Assembly: GCA_022648295.1 (NCBI GenBank) | Contig: JALCME010000030.1 | Span: forward strand, 1 to 40,606 | Direction of reading: 5' to 3' | Source: Bacteroides sp. | GTDB taxonomy: Bacteria > Bacteroidota > Bacteroidia > Bacteroidales > Bacteroidaceae | Length of the DNA stretch: 40,606 bases | Shown: piece by piece, positions 1-7,915 of the stretch | Position numbering within the stretch: the first letter of the stretch is position 1 | How the letters are laid out: the number at the start of each line of letters is the position of its first letter | The notes under the pieces: model-generated | Databases searched by the model: none | Told to the model about the DNA's origin: nothing | The model's input: the letters and a program-made list of their open reading frames with translations, nothing else | Made by a program: the position numbers and the translations under genes

Positions 1-1021
1 ACCCGTTGGCGGAATTAAATTAGTGCATATTTAATTTGTCCAATGGGTTTGTTATTAATCTTGTTTATATATTGAAGGATTGTAAGTGCACTAATTTTCC
101 CCGTAATTCTGGTAAACAATCCTTCTGTTTGTTTTGCGTAATTTCTGATTATCATAAATTGATCGCATAATTGTGCAAAAAGCGTTTCAACCCTTTTCCT
201 TGCTTTAGCAAATGGACTAAATACAGGTTTCCAATCTTTTTGATTCGACCGATATGGAACTTCCAACTTGATATTAGCTTTTTCAAATAAATCAAGTTGT
301 ATGGCTGCTCCAATATATCCACGATCACCGATGATGGTGCAATTCTGAAAGTTACACTTTACGTCTTTCAAATAATGAATGTCGTGAACACTCGCCTTTG
401 TCAGGTCAAAAGAGTGTATGACACCGCTCAACCCACAGAGAGAATGTAATTTATATCCGTAATAATGTTTACCCTGTGAAGCACAATAGCCATAATTGGG
501 AGCTTTATCATAATTATTCTTTCCCATTTTACAACGTTTTGACCTTATGGGACGACAGACTTCAATTGGCATAGAATCAATACAGAAAATAGCTTCTCCA
601 CCATCAACTTTTGATGCAATTCTTTCACGCACCTGATTACATAAGCCGATAGTGAGCTTCCTGCGATCATTATATTGACGACGGGATATGAGAGAAGAAA
701 AATCATCTTTGTATTCATTTAATTTAGAAAACAAAAAGCTTTCACTATCTATACCTATTGATTCGGCAGCAAGGCTTAAACTGATCACTTCTAAGTCAGA
801 GAACTTCGGGACGACTCCTCTGCGAGGTATATTCCCTTTTTCGTTTACTAAATCAGCAGAAAACATCTTGCATATATCAAGAAATTTAGCGAATATTGCA
901 TATAAGTTGTGCATAATTGAGCTGTATATTAATAGTTTGATCACCATTAAAATACTAATAATCAATGATATGCACAACTTATTTCCTGACATTTTTTAGT
1001 GAATTAATTCCGCCAACGGGT
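1..1021 (-). mobile_element. IS982-family insertion sequence, complete
   Basis: The two ends are an 18-bp perfect inverted repeat, ACCCGTTGGCGGAATTAA, read inward from position 1 and inward from position 1021 on the other strand. Termini starting with ACC and a single DDE transposase are typical of the IS982 family. The element is 1021 bp and its transposase frame is uninterrupted, so it may still be active. The left target flank is outside the window, so a target duplication cannot be checked. The right end lies inside the beta-helix lipoprotein gene and supplies the last base of that gene's premature stop codon. Confidence 0.93.
15..992 (-). CDS. IS982-family transposase (DDE)
   Basis: This encodes the transposase that moves the surrounding insertion sequence. 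The 325-residue frame carries a readable DDE triad: D139 in CIDSMPIEV, D223 in IGDRGYIG and E269 in KRVETLF. The family is usually about 290-305 residues. The hydrophobic first 26 residues look like an upstream extension, so Met27 (MHNLYAIF, first base near 914) is a likely alternative start that gives 299 residues. The gene fills the element and ends 14 bp from its left terminus. No frameshift or missing catalytic residue is visible, so the enzyme is probably functional. Confidence 0.93.
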   Translation of the reverse strand: MSGNKLCISLIISILMVIKLLIYSSIMHNLYAIFAKFLDICKMFSADLVNEKGNIPRRGVVPKFSDLEVISLSLAAESIGIDSESFLFSKLNEYKDDFSSLISRRQYNDRRKLTIGLCNQVRERIASKVDGGEAIFCIDSMPIEVCRPIRSKRCKMGKNNYDKAPNYGYCASQGKHYYGYKLHSLCGLSGVIHSFDLTKASVHDIHYLKDVKCNFQNCTIIGDRGYIGAAIQLDLFEKANIKLEVPYRSNQKDWKPVFSPFAKARKRVETLFAQLCDQFMIIRNYAKQTEGLFTRITGKISALTILQYINKINNKPIGQIKYALI

Positions 1022-2583
1022 TAACAATATATATTTCCACCGTTAATTACTATACTATTTGAAGCATTTATGCAATCGTCATAAGCATAAACAGCTATGT
1101 TTCCACCACCCAAAGTAAGCGTACTCTTGCTTTCAATGCCTTCACTACCTTCCCCACCAGTTACTTTTACCTGCACGGTACCCGAATTAATTGTCAGGTT
1201 TCCTTCCGCTTTGATGCCTTTGGCCGACGAATCCAAATTTCCATAAGTATACTGTTTTCCGGTAGTAATAATCTTAATTGTGCTGTTATCAGCAGTAAAT
1301 AAACCATCGCAGCTAAGACCTTTACCTGCAGCACCCGTGCTTTTCACTTCAACAGATGCTCCATTCAAGACCAAATTGCCATCGCAATTAATGCCGGCGG
1401 AAGAACTCAAATCATTATCTTCATACAAAGCTGTTCCCGACGTCAACAGAACCATTTGCCCACCGGAAAGCGTTACATTTCCATCAGACTTAATGCCCTT
1501 GGAAGCCGCTCCCTGCACATCAGCCTTGATATATCCACCAGAAACGGTCACATCACCGGTTGCTTTCAGAGCCATACCCTTATCGCCAGTCGTTGAAAGT
1601 TTCAACAATCCGTCACTGACCTTTATATAGGGAGTGATGCTAGTATCGGTATCCTCATAAGACGCTGTCACAGCATCATCTTCAGCCGAAACGGTAATTA
1701 TTCCTCCACGAATATCAATAAAACCTTCCTCGCATTCTATACCATCGCCCGAAGACGTGATATTCAACGTGCCACCACCAATAATAACTTTATCATTGGT
1801 ATGAATGCCGTCTTTCGCAGCAGAAGCGATGGTCAGGCTGCTTCCACTGCGTAGACGGACATAATCATCACTGCAAATACCGTGTTTATATTTTCCGGTT
1901 ATAGTCAACGTTCCCGTACCTCCGAAAATGAGTTGCCCTTCACTGAAAAAACAACCTTTTTGATCTTCTCCTTCCACGGTGGTATACTCGGACGCATCAG
2001 TCAATACATTATCCGTACTGGCCTTGGATTCTACAAAAACGCGTTTACTCGATTGAATATTAATCGCCGCCCCTTTCGTATTAATCAATGACACTCCTGC
2101 AAGGGTCAACTTAAATTTTTTATCACTATAAACCTTAAAGGAGCCGTCGGTGGAAGAACCACTAAGAGCATACTCAACTCCCGACACGGAAGAATTGACT
2201 GTGACATGAGCACCATCCATAGTAACAGTCACTCCATCTACCGTACCTGTAACTGTAGCGGAAGTGCCGGAATAAACAATATTAATGACCGATGAGAACG
2301 TTGAGTTCTCTACAAAATCATCGTACTCATCATCCGATTTATCCGTAACTACGGTTTCGGCTGTCTCGATATAAGAAGCATCCGATATATCATCCCAACT
2401 TACATCGAAGTCCAACAAGTTTCCCGATGTATCGGAACTGCCCGAAGAACCTCCGTCACCACCAGTCTGTGTTCCACCATCGTCTCCATCATCCCATCCG
2501 TTCACCGGATTACTGCTACATGCAATACACAAGCAAAGGCATGCAGCTCCTATTACAAAATTATGCATATTTTTCATGTTCAT
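1021..2583 (-). pseudogene. Cthe_2159-type beta-helix lipoprotein, 3' end cut off by the IS
   Basis: This was probably a surface or periplasmic carbohydrate-binding-type lipoprotein (DUF4353/Cthe_2159 family, right-handed beta-helix). The N-terminus has a lipoprotein signal with lipobox LCIAC, then a Gly/Asp/Ser-rich linker to about residue 60. The rest is repeated beta-helix rungs such as GGTLNITSSGDGIE, GGGNIAVYAYDDCINAS and INGGNIYC. The frame stops after NIYC at the exact edge of the insertion sequence: two bases of the stop come from the gene and one from the IS. Family members continue with more rungs, so I infer 3' truncation; 520 residues remain. Its ATG overlaps the TGA of the upstream DUF2490 gene (ATGA), so the two were translationally coupled. 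A shortened protein may still be made. Confidence 0.85.
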
Positions 2584-3329
2584 TTGAATTTATATGTATA
2601 TCCTATTCCAAATACGTGACCATTTTGTTCATCGTCATCAGCATGGTTTTGATAACGATAAAATAAATCTAGAGAATGTTGCTTATTAATATTGTAATTT
2701 GTCCCTGCAGTCCATCGGGTTTTATCTAAAACCCAATCATCCGTCAAAGAATGATAAAACTCACACGAGGCATAAGGTGAAAATTTCGATTTACGTATAT
2801 TCCAATCCAACTGTATGCGTGATCGAAGCACATTTTTACACTTGCCACTTATCTCCTCATCTTCTTTTCTTGAACCGTCATCTCCATCATATTTAGGCAC
2901 GGATAAAGAAGTACGGTAGGTATACTGATACTGTTCCCGCAAAGAAAGCTCAAACCGCCTTAATTCCATTTTCCCGGTCAGGGATAAATGCAAACGGTGG
3001 CGCGGAGACCAATATGCAGGAATGTAATTCAACTTCTTGGTTGTTTCGCCCGGCTGACGACTATTAATGTAAGTATAACCTGCGTCTGCCTTCAAACCAG
3101 CAAAAAAGCGATAAGCCACTTCAATTCCTCCCGACCAACGGTCCACGTTTTTCATTCCGTCACGCGTACGGAATTCTCCTTCCAATGAAGCATCAAATCC
3201 GGGGAAAATCTTCTTACGGGCCTCCACACTCGTCCAGATGCCCCAATCATCATCTTGGGCATAAATATTGGTAACAAGGCTTAAAAGCGAAACCAACATC
3301 AATATCTTTCTACATGCCATTCCCTTCAT
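2580..3329 (-). CDS. DUF2490 family outer-membrane-type protein
   Basis: The function is unknown. The 249-residue product has a signal peptide (cleavage likely after IYA-Q at about residue 24). The mature part is built of alternating aromatic/polar strands, for example SLEGEFRTRDG, RFELSLREQYQYTYR and SLDLFYRYQNHADDD, and ends in YTYKFK. This pattern fits a small outer-membrane beta-barrel, and the W/G-rich start (DDWGIWTSVEARKKI) resembles DUF2490. It lies third in a minus-strand cluster after the VTC and DUF4956 genes. Its stop overlaps the start of the beta-helix lipoprotein gene by four bases. The operon position suggests an envelope role shared with its neighbours. Confidence 0.78.
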   Translation of the reverse strand: MKGMACRKILMLVSLLSLVTNIYAQDDDWGIWTSVEARKKIFPGFDASLEGEFRTRDGMKNVDRWSGGIEVAYRFFAGLKADAGYTYINSRQPGETTKKLNYIPAYWSPRHRLHLSLTGKMELRRFELSLREQYQYTYRTSLSVPKYDGDDGSRKEDEEISGKCKNVLRSRIQLDWNIRKSKFSPYASCEFYHSLTDDWVLDKTRWTAGTNYNINKQHSLDLFYRYQNHADDDEQNGHVFGIGYTYKFK

Positions 3330-3359
3330 AGATTATGGATTTCATATAATACTTTACTA

Positions 3360-4037
3360 TCACCCTTCATTCTCATCTTTAGGCAATCTGGTCAAAGAGT
3401 CAATGGTATTGATCTCATCATTCACCGGTTCATAATAAACCTTCAAGAGAGCGGCGTCGCGCAGAAAATCAATATGTCCCACTTCCACTTTAATGATATT
3501 TAGACCTGTACGCAACTTCAAATCGGCAATTAACTCTCCTTGCCGTTGAGGCAAGATCAGTTCAACGCGATCGTATTGTATTAGTTTACACGAAATATGT
3601 TTCAGCCAACGGTTACTTTCACAGAGCCAAATACATACAATAAACAATAGATTTGTACATGCCAACTCAGCATAACTGGTTTCTATGGATAAAGCATTGA
3701 TTACGGAAATAGAAATAATGACAAACAAATAAGTCATTTCCCGCACAGGCATTGATTCCGTTCGATAACGGATAATGCCAAAAATGGCAAACAAGCCAAG
3801 CGCAAAACCAATTTTAAGTTTAACACTCCCCAGCAAAAAGATCATCAGGAAAATGCTAAGACTAATCAACGTAAAAGTAAAATAGTAATCACGGCGGTGG
3901 CTTTTAGGATAATAAAAGAAATGAATAATACTAAGCACCACTACCATGTTAAAGACAAAGCGCAACAGCAATTCCATAAATCCCGAAAGATCCATTAAAG
4001 GCGCTTCCATAAGAAGCATATCATTTAACTCATCCAT
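3360..4037 (-). CDS. DUF4956 family integral membrane protein
   Basis: This is a 225-residue inner-membrane protein of unknown biochemical role. About four hydrophobic segments fill residues 20-135 (LLRFVFNMVVVLSIIHFFYY, then TFTLISLSIFLMIFLLGSVK, then IGFALGLFAIFGIIRY, then MTYLFVIISISVINALSI, then NLLFIVCIWLCE). A soluble C-terminal domain of about 75 residues follows. The motif GIIRYRTESMPVREMTYLF is typical of DUF4956. The gene sits 13 bp downstream of the VTC-domain gene; this pairing is common in bacteria and suggests that the membrane protein partners the polymerase-like enzyme. Confidence 0.85.
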   Translation of the reverse strand: MDELNDMLLMEAPLMDLSGFMELLLRFVFNMVVVLSIIHFFYYPKSHRRDYYFTFTLISLSIFLMIFLLGSVKLKIGFALGLFAIFGIIRYRTESMPVREMTYLFVIISISVINALSIETSYAELACTNLLFIVCIWLCESNRWLKHISCKLIQYDRVELILPQRQGELIADLKLRTGLNIIKVEVGHIDFLRDAALLKVYYEPVNDEINTIDSLTRLPKDENEG

Positions 4038-4050
4038 TTTTAAGCACTCT

Positions 4051-4821
4051 TTATTGTATATATTTTGATAATTTGTGTATTTTCGGTTTAAAGCGGTTTT
4101 GTTTCAATGCGTTGTCTGTCAGAGCACAGCCCATGCAGTACTTGCTAAAACTTCCCGGCCGGACATGTAAAGCATGCAGAATCTCACTGATAGGAGAATA
4201 AGCATGCCCATCTTGTTTTAACTCCATCACAACAATATGAGGCAGTGAAGTTGTTTTTTTATTGATCAGGTTTTGAAAACATATTTCCGTATCAATAGTC
4301 AGACGTTCCGTCATCGCATTATTCACCAACGTGATCCGCCGGAAGCTGTTCTCTATTTGTGGAGCCAACTGCGGCAACCGATACCATGCATTTGATGATA
4401 AAAATTGATCTCCACCTTCATCAGACAAAGAACCGAGATCTGATACACGAATGCGTTTTTTATCTGTACGCCCTTTATTATCCTTGTTCTTTACTTCAAG
4501 AAAGGTGAGACTGGAAGAAACATAAGTACGTACCCGTATCTTTTCACGAACGGCACGTCCGTTTTGGTGGGCACGGTACATTGCCTTATCTAATGTATCC
4601 AGATAAATTGTCCGGTAAGCAATATCGCGCTCCCCCATCACTTCCTGCACACGATAATCAGGCATAGCCAACTGCAATACCACAGTCAAAGTATCCCACG
4701 AAAGAATGTATTTAGTATCCACCCTATTCATGAGTTTAATGCTCCCCATCTTATCCAAACCGATAGGATGAAACGAATTCAGCGTGTCTATTATCTCTTC
4801 CCGAACGTACCCTTTCGACAT
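4051..4821 (-). CDS. VTC-domain polyphosphate polymerase-like protein
   Basis: The 256-residue protein matches the VTC catalytic fold (triphosphate-tunnel type), which in yeast Vtc4 makes polyphosphate from ATP. Expected basic and acidic tunnel residues can be read: LMNRVDTKYIL near the N-terminus, VREKIRVRTY, FLEVKNKDNKGRTDKKRIRV in the middle, and VVMELKQDG near residue 215. It lacks the SPX domain and membrane segments of eukaryotic VTC proteins; the adjacent DUF4956 protein could supply the membrane part. It is the first gene of the minus-strand cluster. A CAAACATA (reverse of TAnnTTTG) at 4841-4848 is a possible -7 element 20 bp ahead of the ATG, without a clear -33. The substrate in Bacteroides is unproven. 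Confidence 0.83.
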   Translation of the reverse strand: MSKGYVREEIIDTLNSFHPIGLDKMGSIKLMNRVDTKYILSWDTLTVVLQLAMPDYRVQEVMGERDIAYRTIYLDTLDKAMYRAHQNGRAVREKIRVRTYVSSSLTFLEVKNKDNKGRTDKKRIRVSDLGSLSDEGGDQFLSSNAWYRLPQLAPQIENSFRRITLVNNAMTERLTIDTEICFQNLINKKTTSLPHIVVMELKQDGHAYSPISEILHALHVRPGSFSKYCMGCALTDNALKQNRFKPKIHKLSKYIQ

Positions 4822-4962
4822 ACTTGCTTTATCTTTGTTACAAACATATTACAATCCCAACCAAAGAGAAAAAAGATTCAACGAACTTCTTTATTCTCTC
4901 GATAAACAAAGCCGGATATACTGCTCAGACACAAGCCTTATGTGCATTTTCCCACCGCATTT

Positions 4963-4993
4963 CTTGTGAAACCCAACTCTTTGCGTAAATTTG
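4963..4993 (+). promoter_or_regulatory. Bacteroidetes-type promoter of the etf operon
   Basis: TAAATTTG at 4986-4993 is a perfect TAnnTTTG -7 element. A TTG at 4964-4966 lies 19 bp upstream, the usual -33 spacing. Transcription would start near 5000, leaving a leader of about 90 bases before etfB. Confidence 0.6.
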
Positions 4994-5092
4994 CACGCTG
5001 ATAGTTAACCGGATAATTTTTAATAGCAGGAACACTACTACTACTTTTTCCGGCATTGACAGATGAAACACTAATACTAATAATAAAATAGC

Positions 5093-5986
5093 ATGAGTTT
5101 GAAAATCGTAGTATTGGCAAAACAAGTTCCCGACACACGAAACGTTGGGAAAGATGCCATGAAAGCCGACGGCACCATTAATCGTGCGGCACTTCCCGCT
5201 ATCTTCAACCCAGAAGACTTAAACGCTCTTGAACAAGCCCTCCGGTTAAAAGATGCACATCCGGGATCTACTGTAACCATCCTGACTATGGGACCGGGAC
5301 GTGCTGCTGAAGTTATTCGTGAAGGACTTTTCCGTGGAGCAGATAACGGTTACCTGCTAACCGACCGTGCTTTTGCCGGTGCAGATACTTTAGCCACCAG
5401 TTATGCGCTGGCTACTGCCATCAGGAAGATTAGCGAATACGACATCATTATCGGCGGACGTCAAGCCATTGACGGAGACACAGCACAAGTAGGACCACAA
5501 GTAGCCGAGAAACTCGGTCTGTCACAAATTACGTATGCAGAAGAAATTCTTAATGTAGAAGAAACTACAGGACGTATCATCGTAAAACGCCACATCGACG
5601 GTGGTGTAGAAACAGTGGAAGGTCCATTGCCTATCGTAATCACAGTAAACGGATCGGCAGCACCGTGCCGCCCGCGTAATGCCAAACTGATTCAGAAGTA
5701 CAAACGGGCACTTGGCGCACAAGAGAAAGCAATGCTGACCAAAGACGGTGAAGTTTTGCCATACGCCAAACTATATGCCGAACATCCTTACCTGAACATT
5801 ACGGAATGGAGTGTGGCCGACGTTAACGGAGATATTGAACAATGCGGGCTAAGCGGTTCGCCAACCAAGGTTAAAGCGATACAAAACATTTCGTTCCAGG
5901 CAAAGGAAAGTCGCACACTCACCAGTAGCGACCATGATGTAGAGGATTTGATTGTTGAACTCTTGGCAAACCATACTATCGGATAA
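5093..5986 (+). CDS. etfB: Electron transfer flavoprotein subunit beta
   Basis: This is the small subunit of the heterodimeric electron transfer flavoprotein, which carries electrons from acyl-CoA dehydrogenases. The sequence starts with the family pattern LKIVVLAKQVPDTRNVG. It has the adenine-nucleotide-binding region TILTMGPGRAAEVIREGLFRG and the conserved IIGGRQAIDGDTAQVGPQVAE segment near residue 125. At 297 residues it is slightly longer than the usual 250-265. Its stop lies 4 bp before etfA, so the two are cotranscribed and probably translationally linked. An acyl-CoA dehydrogenase gene lies further down the operon and is the likely electron donor. Confidence 0.93.
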   Translation: MSLKIVVLAKQVPDTRNVGKDAMKADGTINRAALPAIFNPEDLNALEQALRLKDAHPGSTVTILTMGPGRAAEVIREGLFRGADNGYLLTDRAFAGADTLATSYALATAIRKISEYDIIIGGRQAIDGDTAQVGPQVAEKLGLSQITYAEEILNVEETTGRIIVKRHIDGGVETVEGPLPIVITVNGSAAPCRPRNAKLIQKYKRALGAQEKAMLTKDGEVLPYAKLYAEHPYLNITEWSVADVNGDIEQCGLSGSPTKVKAIQNISFQAKESRTLTSSDHDVEDLIVELLANHTIG

Positions 5987-5990
5987 AATT

Positions 5991-7010
5991 ATGAATAACA
6001 TATTTGTATATTGTGAGATTGAAGGCAACATGGTAGCCGATGTAAGTCTCGAACTCCTTACCAAAGGACGTAAATTAGCGAATCAACTCAACTGCCATCT
6101 CGAAGCTGTCGTAGCAGGAACAGACCTTGAAGGCGTTGAAAAACAGATATTACCTTATGGCGTAGACCGCCTTCATATCTTTGATGCCCCCGGTCTATTT
6201 CCATACACTTCCCTCCCTCACTCTTCCGTTCTGATCAACTTGTTTAAAGAAGAAAAGCCACAAATCTGTCTGATGGGTGCTACGGTAATAGGTCGTGACT
6301 TGGGACCGCGCGTTTCATCAGCTCTGACCAGCGGACTGACTGCCGACTGTACGGCACTCGAAATCGGCGAACACGAAGACAAACGGGAAGGTAAAACGTA
6401 TGAAAATCTCTTGTACCAAATCCGTCCGGCATTTGGAGGAAACATCGTAGCAACGATTGTCAATCCCGAACACCGTCCGCAAATGGCAACCGTCCGGGAA
6501 GGAGTCATGAAGAAAGAAATTCTGGACGCCAACTATCAGGGTGAAATAATCCGGCACGATGTCTCCAAGTATGTACCCACCACCGACTATGTGGTGAAAG
6601 TAATAGAACGTCATATAGAGAAAGCAAAACACAATCTGAAAGGTGCTCCCATCGTTGTAGCCGGAGGTTACGGTATGGGCAGCAGGGAAGGTTTCGATAT
6701 GTTGTTCGAACTGGCAAAGGAACTCCATGCAGAGGTTGGTGCCAGCCGTGCTGCGGTAGATGCTGGTTTTTGTGACCATGACCGCCAGATTGGGCAAACC
6801 GGAATAACCGTCCGCCCCAAACTATACATTGCCTGCGGCATCTCCGGACAAATCCAGCACATTGCAGGAATGCAGGATAGCGGCATCATCATCTCCATAA
6901 ACAGCGACGAGAATGCTCCTATCAACACAATTGCAGATTATGTCATCAACGGAACGGTAGAAGAAGTCATTCCGAAAATGATTAAGTATTATAAAGAGAA
7001 CAGTAAATAA
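5991..7010 (+). CDS. etfA: Electron transfer flavoprotein subunit alpha
   Basis: This is the FAD-carrying subunit of the electron transfer flavoprotein. The C-terminal half shows the FAD site: GGYGMGSREGFDMLFELA, VGASRAAVDAGF, QIGQTGITVRPKLYIACGIS, then GQIQHIAGMQDSGIIISIN and DENAPI. I place the start at the ATG at 5991, four bases after the etfB stop, because the sequence from there (MNNIFVYCEIEGNMV) matches the family start. An in-frame upstream ATG at 5952 would overlap etfB and adds non-family residues. The length is 339 residues, normal for the family. It acts in the cytoplasm with EtfB and the acyl-CoA dehydrogenase. Confidence 0.93.
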   Translation: MNNIFVYCEIEGNMVADVSLELLTKGRKLANQLNCHLEAVVAGTDLEGVEKQILPYGVDRLHIFDAPGLFPYTSLPHSSVLINLFKEEKPQICLMGATVIGRDLGPRVSSALTSGLTADCTALEIGEHEDKREGKTYENLLYQIRPAFGGNIVATIVNPEHRPQMATVREGVMKKEILDANYQGEIIRHDVSKYVPTTDYVVKVIERHIEKAKHNLKGAPIVVAGGYGMGSREGFDMLFELAKELHAEVGASRAAVDAGFCDHDRQIGQTGITVRPKLYIACGISGQIQHIAGMQDSGIIISINSDENAPINTIADYVINGTVEEVIPKMIKYYKENSK

Positions 7011-7081
7011 TCGGCAAAAGTAAAACTTACGCGATATTCATTGATCAAATTAAATCGGACTCAAAAAAGAGTAAATATCTT

Positions 7082-7903
7082 ATGAAAATACTATTTTCTA
7101 TCTTTCTACTCATTTCCAGCGTTTTGTCTGTCACTGCACAAGAAAAGGTGTGGTTGGATAAAAGTGCAAATTGGGTTATTGATTCCACTGAGGCTGTCCG
7201 ATACGCTATTATAACAAAAGAAGAACCGGAGAAAATCAAAGTGGAAGAATATACACTTGACGGAATCAAAAAGAGCATCGGGTATTACTCTAAATATACC
7301 GGTAGTCCTGATAATAGAATCAGAAAAGGATTGTATACCCGATTATATCCTAATGGGAAAGACAGTGTAGTATGCTTGTATAGAGACAACGCACGGGAAG
7401 GACAAAGTAAAACTTACTTTCCTGATGGTTCAACTCATTTTATCAAGAGCTATCGTAAGGGAGATTTGGATGGTTACTTTATGCAATATTATTCCAACGG
7501 GAAACTGCGCCGAAAGGAATATTATTCAAAAGGAGAATGCACCAAAGGTGAACTTTATGCAGAGAACGGAAGTAAACTAAAGCATGAACCTTATTTAATA
7601 ATGCCCCAGTTTAAAGGTGGCATAAAGGCCCTCTTAGATATTATCTCTACCATTATGAAATATCCGGCACAAGCTGAAAGAAATAATATACAAGGCAAGG
7701 TAGTCATAGAATTTTATGTCAGCACAGATGGTAAAATGGAGGATTTTTCTATTATAAAAAAAGTAGATCCTTTACTAGATGCCGAAGCAATGAGAACTAT
7801 TGAGACCATTGCCAATATGTATAAATGGATACCGGGACATAGAGATGGACAACCTATGCGAACAAGGTATTCAATGCCGATCAATTTCATATTACCTCAA
7901 TAA
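7082..7903 (+). CDS. TonB C-terminal domain protein with MORN-like repeats
   Basis: The 273-residue exported protein has a signal peptide (MKILFSIFLLISSVLSVTAQ). MORN/YwqK-like repeats follow at about residues 85-165 (GLYTRLYPNGKD, GQSKTYFPDGSTHFIKSY, GYFMQYYSNGKLRRKEYY). A TonB C-terminal domain occupies residues 185-273 (IQGKVVIEFYVSTDGKMEDFSII, then EAMRTIETIANMYKWIPGHRDG). There is no N-terminal membrane anchor apart from the cleavable signal, so it is probably periplasmic and not a classical energy transducer. It sits 71 bp after etfA and 12 bp before the acyl-CoA dehydrogenase gene, inside what is normally a tight etf-dehydrogenase operon, and its codons look more AT-rich. No functional tie to the flavoprotein is evident. 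Confidence 0.82.
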   Translation: MKILFSIFLLISSVLSVTAQEKVWLDKSANWVIDSTEAVRYAIITKEEPEKIKVEEYTLDGIKKSIGYYSKYTGSPDNRIRKGLYTRLYPNGKDSVVCLYRDNAREGQSKTYFPDGSTHFIKSYRKGDLDGYFMQYYSNGKLRRKEYYSKGECTKGELYAENGSKLKHEPYLIMPQFKGGIKALLDIISTIMKYPAQAERNNIQGKVVIEFYVSTDGKMEDFSIIKKVDPLLDAEAMRTIETIANMYKWIPGHRDGQPMRTRYSMPINFILPQ

Positions 7904-7915
7904 ACAATTTAGATT

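Noticed and set aside
4830..4837. Plus-strand TATCTTTG as a promoter for etfB
   Set aside because: More than 250 bp from etfB and without a -33 element; the TAAATTTG at 4986 with a spaced TTG is better.
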